NCBI GenBank assembly: GCA_024699575.1
Contig: JAILPF010000222.1
Location: 1-5,164, forward strand
Direction of reading: 5' to 3'
Length of the DNA: 5,164 bases
Source of the DNA: Acetatifactor sp.
GTDB lineage: Bacteria; Bacillota; Clostridia; Lachnospirales; Lachnospiraceae
Shown: one piece after another, positions 4,895-5,164 of the stretch
Layout: each line of letters begins with the position of its first letter
Numbering within the stretch: position 1 is the first letter of the stretch
Notes under the pieces: generated by a model
Databases searched by the model: none
What the model saw: the letters and a program-made list of their open reading frames with translations, nothing else
Told to the model about the DNA's origin: nothing
Made by a program: the position numbers and the translations under genes

Positions 4895-4910
4895 GTCAAT
4901 AATAACTGAC
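4895..4910 (-). other. 6-bp stem-loop in the Asn-Glu tRNA spacer
   Basis: GUCAGU pairs with AUUGAC (6 bp, one G-U) around UAUU in the minus-strand RNA. It starts 3 nt after the tRNA-Asn discriminator and is followed by the hairpin at 4868-4887. Confidence 0.45.
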
Positions 4911-4913
4911 AAA

Positions 4914-4985
4914 CTCCCCGAGTTGGGCTCGAACCAACAACCCCACGGTTAACAGCCGTGTGCTCTACCATTGAGCTATCGAGGA
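4914..4985 (-). tRNA. tRNA-Asn (anticodon GUU)
   Basis: A 72-nt cloverleaf: acceptor TCCTCGA/TCGGGGA with one U-G pair, anticodon stem CACGG/CCGTG around loop CTGTTAA, T-stem GTTGG/CCAAC with loop TTCGAGC, discriminator G as usual for asparagine. CCA is not encoded. It is the first tRNA after the 23S gene. Confidence 0.97.
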
Positions 4986-5054
4986 ATAATATCCATCTTA
5001 GGATACCTTCAAAACTACACACTAAATCAAGTTTCCATTCATCCATTTATATTT

Positions 5055-5164
5055 GGTCAAGCCCTCGACCTATTAGTAACAGTCAGCTACATACATTACT
5101 GTACTTCCACCTCTGCCCTATCTACCTTATCGTCTTTAAGGGGTCTTACTGGACTACTCCATGG
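5055..5164 (-). rRNA. rrl: 23S rRNA, 3' end only (partial)
   Basis: The last ~110 nt of a large-subunit rRNA gene whose body lies beyond the right edge. Recognisable conserved pieces in the minus strand are GGCAGAGGTGGAAG, GCTGAC, CTAATAGGTCGAGG and the terminal CTTGACC, which in Firmicutes closes helix 1 with the 23S 5' end. The exact 3' end is uncertain by a few bases. A 7-bp hairpin (4988-4994 with 5001-5007) lies in the ~70-nt spacer to tRNA-Asn. No 5S gene follows in the window. Confidence 0.92.

Noticed and set aside
4614..5046. Two minus-strand open frames across the tRNA genes
   Set aside because: They translate tRNA sequences and are the familiar spurious proteins found in tRNA clusters.

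Overview
The window looks like chromosomal DNA from a low-GC, motile, Gram-positive bacterium of the Clostridia, most likely Lachnospiraceae. The basis is AT-rich spacers, strong AAGGAGG-type ribosome binding sites, a Firmicute-type 23S rRNA 3' end, tRNA genes without encoded CCA, a 44-heptad-type chemoreceptor, a CheX phosphatase and a HAAS/DUF1700 membrane protein. The family-level placement is inference; no search was run.

Every gene lies on the minus strand, so transcription runs from high to low coordinates. The right end (about 5055-5164) is the last ~110 nt of a 23S rRNA gene. About 70 nt later, with no 5S gene between, comes a run of eight tRNA genes (4985 down to 4121) in the order Asn(GUU), Glu(UUC), CAU (probably Ile2), Thr(UGU), Asp(GUC), Val(UAC), Leu(UAA), Arg(ACG). 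A clear intrinsic terminator follows at 4084-4117. Most of the inter-tRNA spacers contain compact stem-loops whose G-U pairs work only in the transcribed strand.

A non-coding stretch of about 320 nt (3799-4120) follows. It holds the tRNA terminator, a perfect 14-bp inverted repeat, a 12-bp palindrome and a candidate extended -10 promoter. It precedes a 675-residue transmembrane methyl-accepting chemotaxis protein with a dCache-type sensor (1771-3798). After a GC-rich stem-loop and two candidate promoters comes a CheX-family CheY-P phosphatase (1080-1556; the start is moved inward from the longest frame). Receptor and CheX would act on the same phosphorelay: the receptor sets CheA activity and CheX removes phosphate from CheY.

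The left part holds a HAAS/DUF1700-type two-TM protein with a Gly/Asn/Tyr-rich linker (392-904) and the start of an Asn/Ser-rich low-complexity protein (1-294, running off the window) built from in-frame 33-36 bp tandem repeats. Their function is unknown.

No mobile element, CRISPR array or recognisable defence system is present. The most interesting signals are the hairpin-filled tRNA spacers, the receptor's amino-acid-type ligand motif with Lys in place of Arg, and the asparagine-repeat gene.
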